Below are positions 56,861-64,000 of a stretch of DNA of 64,000 bases, piece by piece. The translations under genes were made by a program, and so were the position numbers. The notes under the pieces were generated by a model. It made no database searches. It was given only the letters and a program-made list of their open reading frames with translations, and had not been told where the DNA came from. Position 1 is the stretch's first letter. Each line of letters begins with the position of its first letter. Location: assembly GCF_000368265.1 (NCBI RefSeq), contig NZ_KB851219.1, forward strand, positions 872,914-936,913. Direction: 5' to 3'. The stretch is from Acinetobacter brisouisimilis (GTDB lineage Bacteria; Pseudomonadota; Gammaproteobacteria; Pseudomonadales; Moraxellaceae).

Positions 56861-57507
56861 TTTATTAACTGCCAATACTAAAATCGGTACAACCTAGTCA
56901 ATAGTCGTTATATAGGCTAATTAAAATCATTTATAAAGAATCGAAAAATAATAAGCATTTGAAATATAAATATATTATTAAATTTATTGAGTATATTTTT
57001 GTGATCTGATGATCATTTTTTTCTATCGTTACCCAAATTCAATTTCATTGATTCTGAATTGTTTAGAGGGTTGTTATTTAATTTTATAAATATTTTTACT
57101 TAATAAAAACAATAATTTATTTTGAATTTTTCGATGATTTATAGAATTATTCATAAATTTTTATTAGCTATTAGTCGTATAAATTAGCCATATTTGAAAT
57201 ATGAGCGCTTTGTTGTAATGATGGAAGTTAATTATATGTATGTTTTTTAAATATTTTTTTTATTAAAGTACAAATGAAAAATGTATCTATCATTTCTAGC
57301 TATTATAAAAAACAAAATAACTATTGGAATAAAAATAATATTTTCTTGATTCTAAACAGGTTTTAAATACACGTTTTTTATAGATAGCCAGATATCGTAT
57401 CGCTGTAAGCATTCATTTGGCTACTGTGGAAATTTTCAGACCGCGTTCAATGATTCACTCATTGTTTGTAATAAGAAAATTACATTTCGTAGTTTAAGGA
57501 AAAAATA
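56861..57507. other. divergent control region mhpA/mhpD
   Basis: About 650 very AT-rich bases between divergent mhpA and mhpDFECB. It has AATAGTCG (56900-56907) and ATTAGTCG (57170-57177), which are also close to a site upstream of the LysR gene. TAGTC and GGCTA flank 8 bases near 56902. No coding frame seen. Confidence 0.5.
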
Positions 57508-58305
57508 ATGTCGAATTCTGGTGTTGTTGAATTAGTTGCACAAGCCCTACGTACGGCTGAATCCTCTCGAATTGCAATCGCTCCAATTCGTGCACAGCTT
57601 GGTGGAGAACACGCGGATGTGGATATTGCCTATGCAGTGCAAGAGATTAATACGCAACGTGCATTATCGGAAGGACGCCGCTTAGTCGGTCGTAAAATTG
57701 GATTGACGTCTAAGGTTGTTCAAACTCAACTGGGCGTTGACCAGCCTGATTTTGGTATGTTATTTGCCGATATGGCTTATGGTGACGGTGAAGCCATTCC
57801 AGCCGGTTTATTGATCCAGCCTAAAGTGGAAGCTGAAATTGCGTTAGTCATTAATCAGGATTTAACTCAAAAAAAACACACTTATGCAGACATTATTAGT
57901 GCAACCGAATATGCACTACCTGCCATAGAAGTCGTGGATAGCCGTATCGAAAACTGGAAAATCTCATTGATTGATACCGTTGCTGATAATGCATCTTCAG
58001 CAGCTTATGTTTTAGGTTCACGTCCAGTGAAACTCGAACAGCTGGATCTTGTAAATTGCAAAATGACCATGACCCGCGGCGACGAAGTGGTTTCGCAAGG
58101 TGTTGGCAAAGCCTGCCTGTCTAACCCATTAAATGCCGCTGTTTGGTTAGCTGACGAAATGGTACGTCGTGGTCGTCCACTTCTTGCAGGCGATATTATT
58201 TTAACGGGTGCGCTCGGACCGATGGTGGTCGCGAACCCAGGTGATGAATTTCACGTTGAAATCGAAGGTTTTGGTTCAGTAACAGCTGCTTTTGCTGCTG
58301 AATAA
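57508..58305 (+). CDS. mhpD: 2-oxopent-4-enoate hydratase MhpD
   Basis: 265 residues of the fumarylacetoacetase/hydratase family. It hydrates 2-hydroxypenta-2,4-dienoate to 4-hydroxy-2-oxovalerate. Motifs: GRKIGLTSKVVQTQLGVDQPDFG (residues about 68-90), KVEAEIALVI (metal-binding Glu residues) and EYALPAIEVVDSRIENWKI. AAGGA lies before the ATG. First gene of mhpDFECB. Confidence 0.93.
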   Translation: MSNSGVVELVAQALRTAESSRIAIAPIRAQLGGEHADVDIAYAVQEINTQRALSEGRRLVGRKIGLTSKVVQTQLGVDQPDFGMLFADMAYGDGEAIPAGLLIQPKVEAEIALVINQDLTQKKHTYADIISATEYALPAIEVVDSRIENWKISLIDTVADNASSAAYVLGSRPVKLEQLDLVNCKMTMTRGDEVVSQGVGKACLSNPLNAAVWLADEMVRRGRPLLAGDIILTGALGPMVVANPGDEFHVEIEGFGSVTAAFAAE

Positions 58306-58329
58306 TCTAGTTCTTTAGGGAAGTTTTTC

Positions 58330-59226
58330 ATGAAAAAGATTAAATGTGCATTGATTGGGCCAGGGAATATTGGTACTGACTTGCTTTACAAACTTCAACG
58401 TAGTGACATTCTTGAGCCAGTCTGGATGGTCGGAATTGACCCAACCTCTGAAGGTTTGGCCCGTGCAGAAAAAATGGGCTTAAAAACCACCGCAGAAGGT
58501 GTCGATGGTTTGTTGCCACACGTGATCGCGGATGATATCAAGATCGCTTTTGATGCAACCTCTGCCTATGTTCATGCTGAAAACAGCCGCAAGTTAAATG
58601 AACTTGGCGTACAGATGATTGACTTGACGCCTGCAGCGATTGGTCCTTTCTGTGTCCCGCCTGTGAATCTGGAAACCTTGCTTGAAGCAGGTGACTTGCC
58701 AAACGTCAACATGGTGACTTGTGGCGGACAGGCGACCATTCCGATGGTTGCTGCAATTTCACGTGTTCAACCTGTTGCATATGGTGAAATCATTGCCACA
58801 GTATCGACCCGATCTGTCGGTCCTGGTACGCGTAAAAATATCGATGAATTTACCCGTACCACAGCAGGTGCGATTGAAAAGGTCGGCGGAGCAAAACAAG
58901 GCAAAGCGATCATTATCATCAACCCGGCTGAGCCACCACTGATGATGCGTGACACCGTACACTGTTTGGTTGAAGGTGAACCCGATCAGGCTGCGATTAC
59001 ACAATCTGTGCATGCCATGATCAAAGAAGTTCAAAAATATGTTCCAGGTTACACACTGGTGAATGGTCCAGTCTTTGATGGCAATCGCGTATCCATGTTC
59101 CTTGAAGTTGAAGGGCTGGGCGACTTCCTACCAAAATATGCGGGTAACCTTGACATTATGACTGCTGCTGCTGCGCGTACCGCAGAAATGTTTGCAGAAC
59201 GTTTACTAGAAACAGCTGAAGCTTAA
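58330..59226 (+). CDS. mhpF: acylating acetaldehyde dehydrogenase MhpF
   Basis: 298 residues. Converts acetaldehyde and CoA to acetyl-CoA with NAD. N-terminal [16 protein letters not shown] is the Rossmann motif, and the catalytic cysteine is C131 in [13 protein letters not shown]. It forms a complex with the aldolase MhpE, its neighbour 12 bases downstream, which channels acetaldehyde. Confidence 0.95.
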   Translation: MKKIKCALIGPGNIGTDLLYKLQRSDILEPVWMVGIDPTSEGLARAEKMGLKTTAEGVDGLLPHVIADDIKIAFDATSAYVHAENSRKLNELGVQMIDLTPAAIGPFCVPPVNLETLLEAGDLPNVNMVTCGGQATIPMVAAISRVQPVAYGEIIATVSTRSVGPGTRKNIDEFTRTTAGAIEKVGGAKQGKAIIIINPAEPPLMMRDTVHCLVEGEPDQAAITQSVHAMIKEVQKYVPGYTLVNGPVFDGNRVSMFLEVEGLGDFLPKYAGNLDIMTAAAARTAEMFAERLLETAEA

Positions 59227-59238
59227 AAGGATCGCCAC

Positions 59239-60264
59239 ATGTCTAAGATTATTATTAATGATATGACTTTACGTGATGGTATGCATCCAATGCGCCATCA
59301 AACTACACCTGAGCAAATGGTGAAAATTGCAACTGCACTGGACGATGCAGGTGTGCCTTTAATTGAAGTGACCCATGGTGACGGCTTAGGCGGTAACTCG
59401 GTCAACTATGGCTTTGCAGCAGCCAGCGATGAAGAATATCTCAAAGCCGTGATTCCACATCTGAAACAGGCCAAAGTCTCTGCACTGTTACTGCCGGGTA
59501 TTGGCACGGTTGACCATCTGAAAATGGCACATGATGTTGGTGTCGCTACCATTCGTGTTGCAACCCATTCAACCGAAGCCGATGTCTCTGAACAGCATAT
59601 TACGGCTGCGCGTAAACTGGGTATGGATACTGTGGGCTTCCTGATGATGGCACACATGGCGACTCCAGAGAAATTGCTCGAAGAAGCACAGAAAATGGTG
59701 TCTTATGGTGCTAACTGTATCTATGTGACTGACTCTGCAGGTTATTTGTTGCCACAAGATGTAACGGATCGTGTGGGTATCTTGCGTGCCAACCTGTCAG
59801 CAGACGTGGAAATCGGTTTCCATGGTCACCATAACCTGGGTATGGGTGTGGCGAATTCGATTACTGCAGTAAATGCAGGTGCAGTGCGTGTGGACTTGGC
59901 CTCTGCAGGTTTAGGTGCAGGTGCAGGCAATACACCGCTGGAACTGTTTGTTGCAGTGGCCAACCGTATGGGGCTAGAAACCGGTGTTGATCTGTTCAAG
60001 GTTCAGGATATTGCCGAAGACATTATTATTCCAATGATGACTCATCCGATTCGTGCAGACCGTGATGCAGCAACTTTAGGTTATGCTGGTGTGTATTCAT
60101 CATTCTTGCTGTTTGCTAAACGTGCCGAAGCCAAATATGGTGTTTCTGCACGTGAAATCCTGCTTGAGTTAGGACGTCGTGGTACGGTTGGTGGTCAGGA
60201 AGATATGATTGAAGATCTGGCGTTAACCATGTCTAAAGCGAAAACAACCGCAGCTTCAGTTTAA
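59239..60264 (+). CDS. mhpE: 4-hydroxy-2-oxovalerate aldolase MhpE
   Basis: 341 residues. Cleaves 4-hydroxy-2-oxovalerate to pyruvate and acetaldehyde. A TIM barrel of the DRE family: [13 protein letters not shown] near residue 9 gives Arg and the metal-binding Asp, and [15 protein letters not shown] near residue 194 has the metal His pair. AAAAGGATCG before the ATG is a good ribosome binding site. It follows mhpF and its product is MhpF's substrate. Confidence 0.95.
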   Translation: MSKIIINDMTLRDGMHPMRHQTTPEQMVKIATALDDAGVPLIEVTHGDGLGGNSVNYGFAAASDEEYLKAVIPHLKQAKVSALLLPGIGTVDHLKMAHDVGVATIRVATHSTEADVSEQHITAARKLGMDTVGFLMMAHMATPEKLLEEAQKMVSYGANCIYVTDSAGYLLPQDVTDRVGILRANLSADVEIGFHGHHNLGMGVANSITAVNAGAVRVDLASAGLGAGAGNTPLELFVAVANRMGLETGVDLFKVQDIAEDIIIPMMTHPIRADRDAATLGYAGVYSSFLLFAKRAEAKYGVSAREILLELGRRGTVGGQEDMIEDLALTMSKAKTTAASV

Positions 60265-60373
60265 AACTGATGATCTAAAAAGCATCTTGCAGAAGTACTT
60301 TTTAGAAAATTTTGATTGAATTAAGGAAGAATTGAAAAAAATTCTTCCGATTTATGAGTAAAGAGAAATAGTC

Positions 60374-61234
60374 ATGAGCACGGTACAAATTCCAGAATAC
60401 AAAACGGATTCATTTTTTGGTTTAGAAGATAAATGGATTCAAACGGCTGAAGGCGAGTTAACGCATTACCACGAAGTGGGCGAGGGAACACCAGTTCTAT
60501 TTTTGCATGGTTCAGGTACAGGCGTATCTGCAGCAGCAAATTGGTGGCTAAATTTACCTCAAATTGGTGAGCAAGCACGTTGTATCGCCATTGATACCAT
60601 TGGTTATGGTCAAACGATTGTTGCCCCAAATACTCAATATGGTATTCGTGCATGGGTTGACCACGCTGTTCGTACATTAGATGCGCTAGGAATTGAAAAA
60701 ACCTGGTTAGTCGGTAACTCTTTAGGTGGCTGGCTGGCTTTTCAAATGGCATTAGATTACCCAGAACGTGTACTCGGTATTGTATCTATGGGAACTGGTG
60801 GCGCTAAACAAACGGCAGCATTAAAAGCCCATGCAAACCCAGTTTTAACAGAGGAAGGCATTAAAAAAACCTTGTCGATGTTTGTGGTGAATAAAGACTT
60901 GATTACCGATGAGCTGGTGAAAGTCCGTTTTGAAGCTGCGAAAAATGACTATGCTTCTGACCGTTTGATGGAAGTGGTTGGTGCACGTGACCGTGACCGT
61001 TTTGAATTTCCACTTGATTTTGAAAAAATGAAAGACATTACGGTTCCTGTACTATTAGTTCATGGTGTACAAGATGTCGTCATTCCTGTTTCACGCACTT
61101 GGGATATTTTAAATACTGTACCGAATGCTGATGCACATATTTTCAGTCAATGTGGTCACTGGTCACAAGTTGAAAAATCCGATGAGTTTAATGTCGTGAT
61201 TAAAAACTATTTAGCTGCTCATGGCGTTAAATAA
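60374..61234 (+). CDS. mhpC: 2-hydroxy-6-oxonona-2,4-dienedioate hydrolase MhpC
   Basis: 286-residue alpha/beta hydrolase that splits the ring-fission product into 2-hydroxypentadienoate and succinate (or fumarate). Oxyanion loop FLHGSGTGVSAAANW, nucleophile S116 in VGNSLGGW, acid in HGVQDVVIP and His in CGHWSQVEK. It lies 110 bases after mhpE, so it may have its own promoter, although same-strand order suggests one operon. Confidence 0.93.
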   Translation: MSTVQIPEYKTDSFFGLEDKWIQTAEGELTHYHEVGEGTPVLFLHGSGTGVSAAANWWLNLPQIGEQARCIAIDTIGYGQTIVAPNTQYGIRAWVDHAVRTLDALGIEKTWLVGNSLGGWLAFQMALDYPERVLGIVSMGTGGAKQTAALKAHANPVLTEEGIKKTLSMFVVNKDLITDELVKVRFEAAKNDYASDRLMEVVGARDRDRFEFPLDFEKMKDITVPVLLVHGVQDVVIPVSRTWDILNTVPNADAHIFSQCGHWSQVEKSDEFNVVIKNYLAAHGVK

Positions 61235-61374
61235 TTTATTTTGACTGGATTGAGTCTGAATCTGTACCGTCAAGTATGAACTGGTGCAGATTCAGCGCTG
61301 ATTTATATTCAATGCGATTCATACAGGATGATCGAAGGTAATTTTTGTAGATTATCTTCTTAAAGGAATAAAAT

Positions 61375-62337
61375 ATGCCTGTCAAACTCATCTGTGCTTC
61401 ACACAGTCCTTTAATGGAATTTGCTTCACCACAAAACCATTCACAAGAACAAAAAGTACGAGAAACTTTTGCTCAGTTGGCTGAAGACGTCAAACGATAT
61501 AATCCGACTTTGATTATTGCCTTTGGTTCAGACCATTTTAATGGGTTTTTTTATGACCTGATGCCAAGTTTTTGTGTGGGAATTCGAGCGAACGCTGCGG
61601 GTGACTGGAATTATGGCCCTGGAAAAATAGATGTGCCTGAAGAAGTAGCATTAAACTTGATTCGTAGTGTACTTGATGAAGGTGTTGATGTTGCTTATTC
61701 GTATCGTATGCAAGCAGATCATGGGGTAACTCAGCCCTTGCATTTTTTATGTGATGGTCAGCTTGATCGTTACCCGACGATTCCTATTTTTATTAATGGG
61801 GCAGCAACTCCAATGCCAACAACCAAGCGAGCAATCGCACTTGGGCATGCTGTCGGGAAATTTATCCAATCGTTGAATCTTGAGAATGAACGTGTATTGA
61901 TTTTGGGAACAGGTGGACTTTCGCACGATCCACCAACACCGCAAATGGGTTCAGTACCATTAGATGTAGAAGAGTTTTTGATTTGTGGCCGCAATCCTTC
62001 ACCAGAATCGCGTTCTGCACGTCAGTCTAAAATTATTTCCGTAGGGCAGCGACTAGCTGCGGGTGACCAATCAGTTGCTGTTCCACTTAATCCAGAGTGG
62101 GATATTGCACTATTAGAAAAATTTAAAAATGCTGATTTTGCCTCACTTGCGGCCATGACTGAAACTGAGATACGTCAGGAAGGTGGGCGCGGTGGTCAAG
62201 AAGTCCGTTCTTGGATGGCAGCATTTTCCGCATTTTCGGCCTTAGGCGACTATAAGATGAAACTACACTGTTATGAAGCTATTAGTGAGTGGATTGCAGG
62301 TTTTGGTATCGTTTCAGCTGAATTAAAAGGTCAATAA
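61375..62337 (+). CDS. mhpB: 2,3-dihydroxyphenylpropionate 1,2-dioxygenase MhpB
   Basis: 320-residue type III extradiol dioxygenase (LigB family) with Fe(II). It opens the ring of 2,3-dihydroxyphenylpropionate. Key histidines visible are H10 (CASHSPLMEF), H54 (GSDHFNGFF), H116 (QADHGVTQPL) and H184 (GGLSHDPPTP); H116 and H184 correspond to the E. coli catalytic H115 and H179. AAAGGAATAAAAT lies before the ATG. Last gene of the cluster. Confidence 0.95.
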   Translation: MPVKLICASHSPLMEFASPQNHSQEQKVRETFAQLAEDVKRYNPTLIIAFGSDHFNGFFYDLMPSFCVGIRANAAGDWNYGPGKIDVPEEVALNLIRSVLDEGVDVAYSYRMQADHGVTQPLHFLCDGQLDRYPTIPIFINGAATPMPTTKRAIALGHAVGKFIQSLNLENERVLILGTGGLSHDPPTPQMGSVPLDVEEFLICGRNPSPESRSARQSKIISVGQRLAAGDQSVAVPLNPEWDIALLEKFKNADFASLAAMTETEIRQEGGRGGQEVRSWMAAFSAFSALGDYKMKLHCYEAISEWIAGFGIVSAELKGQ

Positions 62338-62725
62338 TCTTTTACACAGCAGTTAAAAAGCCACTTAAATAATTTTGGTTTTAAGTGGCTTAAAAAAAAC
62401 ATCTAAATTCAAGTATAAAAAGAAATAGTTCTCATGTTTAATGCTGATTTTAATTCGTTTTTTTAATGTTATGGCTGCTGCATTTTACGATATGAAATAA
62501 TCTAGATTATTCGTTCACCATCTAAAAATCATAACTTTGCATAGATGCAGAAATTTTACCTTCGTTCTTTGAAAAAAATATTGATTTGGGCTATTGATTT
62601 CAATAAAAACTGTTTGTAATATCTAATTCCATATTTTTTTTATGTGATTTGTTTAGGTAAATTTATTTGCCTAAAAAATCATACCTAGAAAACATTTCTG
62701 CATAACAATGTACAAGAGAACAGCG
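62338..62725. other. intergenic region after mhpB
   Basis: About 390 AT-rich bases. It has a strong hairpin at 62358-62391 (AAGCCACTTAAA with TTTAAGTGGCTT). The T-run lies on the minus-strand side, so as a terminator for mhpB it is unusual. No coding frame seen. Confidence 0.5.
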
Positions 62726-63175
62726 ATGGAATGGAACGAAAGTTATAACATAGGAATAGATGTAATTGATCATCAACATCGACAAATATTGGATTATATC
62801 AATGCCTTAGAACAAATTCTAATCAACGGTCAACGAGATAAAATCAAAGAAATTTTAGATGATTTGATTGATTACACCCAATCCCATTTTAGCTTTGAAG
62901 AAAACCTCCTTCAACAGGTCTTCTATCAATATCTGCCATCTCATAAAGGTATACACGAGTTATTTGTTAAACGGTTGAATGAATATCGTCATAGATTTGA
63001 GAGGGGCGAATCTATCGAAAATGATTTACACCGATTACTTTCAAAATGGTTGATTAATCATATTCAGCATGATGATCAAGATTATGTGAATTCTGTACGC
63101 GAAAATATGTTGCATTATTTAAAATCACAAGAAAAGAAAAAAGGAAAAGGGTGGTTTTCACGATTCTTCAAATAG
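62726..63175 (+). CDS. bacteriohemerythrin
   Basis: 149 residues from the ATG at 62726, since MEWNESYNIGIDVIDHQH is the standard start; a longer frame begins at 62708. The diiron ligands of the four-helix bundle are all there: H18, H54, E58, H73, H77, H112 and D117. It binds oxygen reversibly, and in other bacteria it supplies or senses oxygen. The C-terminal tail is basic (QEKKKGKGW). A link to the oxygen-using mhp enzymes upstream is possible but not shown. Confidence 0.9.
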   Translation: MEWNESYNIGIDVIDHQHRQILDYINALEQILINGQRDKIKEILDDLIDYTQSHFSFEENLLQQVFYQYLPSHKGIHELFVKRLNEYRHRFERGESIENDLHRLLSKWLINHIQHDDQDYVNSVRENMLHYLKSQEKKKGKGWFSRFFK

Positions 63176-63735
63176 GAACCATTGGTTATTATACAAGTTA
63201 CACTCACACATCTAACTAGCACAGCAGTAAAACCTGTTTGCCGCTGTGTATTTTATTTAGAATCAATTATGCTGGAATAACAGGTTTTCCGACCTATATT
63301 TTGAATAAAATTTAATCATTTTAAGCATTAATTGGCATATACGACAGCCATAGAAACAGATGCAGCTGTGATTTTAAAGCTGCTATAGCTAGCTAAATTC
63401 TGAAGGTCGTAGCACATCAATATTTTAAAAAATACCAATTCAACATGTTTTCATGTGAATACCAAACAAAAGAACTGAGTAACTAGCAACGTGTCGTTTA
63501 GGTCATTTTATGTTGATTGGTATGTGAACTCGATGATGACACAACTATGACGAGATCGACAAACTAAAATTATTACTGATCAGGTTAGATCATCACATAA
63601 CAAGAATGAGATAGCGCAGGATTTCCACATAATGAATATTATGTTACTTGAGATACACTTGACAGCGATTCAGTTAAAGCTGTCAGGTGCTGCGCCAACA
63701 TCTGAAATGCTTAGGGCACAGCCTTTAGGTATCTT

Positions 63736-63763
63736 ATTTAACATAATATACATTATACGAAAT
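63736..63763 (-). other. dif: chromosome dimer resolution site dif
   Basis: Read on the minus strand: ATTTCGTATAA (XerC arm, 63753-63763), TGTATA (central six, 63747-63752), TTATGTTAAAT (XerD arm, 63736-63746). This is the 28-base XerCD site; the XerD arm and the centre equal those of E. coli dif. The inverted repeat extends outward to ATCTTATTT and AAATAAGAT (63731-63769). The site is where FtsK-activated XerCD resolves chromosome dimers, so this marks the replication terminus. A plasmid-type site is less likely because those usually carry another central six. Confidence 0.87.
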
Positions 63764-63877
63764 AAGATCTTGTGTTAAAAGCTACCTAAGAATCTATTAT
63801 TTCTATGTCTTAAATGCTTTTAAATAAAATGACGCCATTATTTATTGATACTTTTATCAACCATACTTCATCATTTG

Positions 63878-63933
63878 ATGATCCATGATCCATGATCCAT
63901 GATCCATGATCCATGATCCATGATCCATGATCC
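63878..63933 (+). repeat. 7-bp tandem repeat, 8 units
   Basis: Eight perfect copies of ATGATCC in a row. They start 115 bases after dif and change without a gap into the 9-bp array. Confidence 0.95.
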
Positions 63934-64000
63934 ATGATTCCAATGATTCCAATGATTCCAATGATTCCAATGATTCCAATGATTCCAATGATTCCAATGA
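63934..64000 (+). repeat. 9-bp tandem repeat, at least 7 units, runs off the window
   Basis: Seven perfect copies of ATGATTCCA and a partial one at the edge. The unit is related to the 7-bp unit by added T and A. No supported gene covers it. Confidence 0.95.

Larger units (their letters stand above)
63176..64000. other. gene-free terminus region
   Basis: 825 bases without a supportable gene. It contains the dif site at 63736-63763, inverted repeats such as GCAGCT/AGCTGC near 63360-63383 and GACAGC/GCTGTC near 63661-63687, and a tandem repeat array from 63878 to the window end. Confidence 0.7.

Noticed and set aside
62358..62391. Simple terminator for mhpB
   Set aside because: On the plus strand the hairpin is followed by A and not T; the T-run is on the minus strand, so its role is left open.
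63736..63763. Plasmid-type pdif site flanking a mobile module
   Set aside because: The central six bases are those of chromosomal dif, only one site is seen, and no toxin-antitoxin or resistance module is nearby.
63878..64000. Possible CRISPR array
   Set aside because: The units are adjacent 7- and 9-base copies with no spacers, and no cas genes are present.

Overview
The window is chromosomal DNA from an Acinetobacter-type gammaproteobacterium. The evidence is the AT-rich base composition, the gene content (AcnD-type methylcitrate pathway, BrnQ, SstT, AspA next to a LysR gene, RraB, DUF2058, UbiC-UbiA, PurT, GlnD-DapC), and a chromosome-dimer-resolution (dif) site with the gamma-proteobacterial core at 63736-63763. 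The right end of the window therefore lies at the replication terminus. I see no prophage, insertion sequence, CRISPR array, rRNA or intact tRNA.

Region 1 (1-13.7 kb). The end of prpC and all of acnD (2-methylcitrate cycle) are followed at once by a very AT-rich two-gene Hachiman anti-phage locus, hamA-hamB (2739-5748). The first part of hamB is out of frame at a run of six A. Next come a 47-residue zinc-ribbon protein, sdaA (serine dehydratase), a long intergenic region holding a structured RNA candidate, an outer-membrane MetA-like protein, small membrane proteins, rluA, an rraB-like gene and finally prpF, the isomerase that works with AcnD. prpF is separated from acnD by about 10 kb and has its own ATTGTCGACAAT palindrome.

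Region 2 (13.8-33 kb) is mostly housekeeping: a large lipoprotein alpha/beta hydrolase, ubiC-ubiA, ppiB-lpxH, glnS, a second copy of the structured RNA candidate followed by an Lrp-family regulator, a PanE-like reductase, aspA with a divergent LysR gene, glnD-dapC, purT, azlCD and small secreted proteins.

Region 3 (33-52.5 kb) holds transport and envelope genes: brnQ, map, an alpha/beta hydrolase, gcvH, an ABC exporter, a YbdG-like MscS channel, DUF2058, a YoaK-like protein, sstT and a cysteine-free ArsR-type regulator. A three-gene O-acetylation module (MBOAT plus two SGNH proteins) follows, then uspA, a small metalloprotease-like protein, and an AraC/cupin/zinc-alcohol-dehydrogenase module.

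Region 4 (52.5-62.3 kb) is a complete meta-cleavage pathway for 3-(3-hydroxyphenyl)propionate: an MFS importer, a LysR regulator, mhpA, and divergent mhpD-F-E-C-B. It would convert the substrate to succinate (or fumarate), pyruvate and acetyl-CoA. After it come a bacteriohemerythrin gene, a gene-free stretch with the dif site, and a 7-bp then 9-bp tandem repeat array that runs off the window.

The most interesting items are the pair of matching structured RNA candidates (8251-8430 and 21250-21425), the frameshifted Hachiman helicase, the palindromes before rraB and prpF, and the dif site with its adjoining repeat array.
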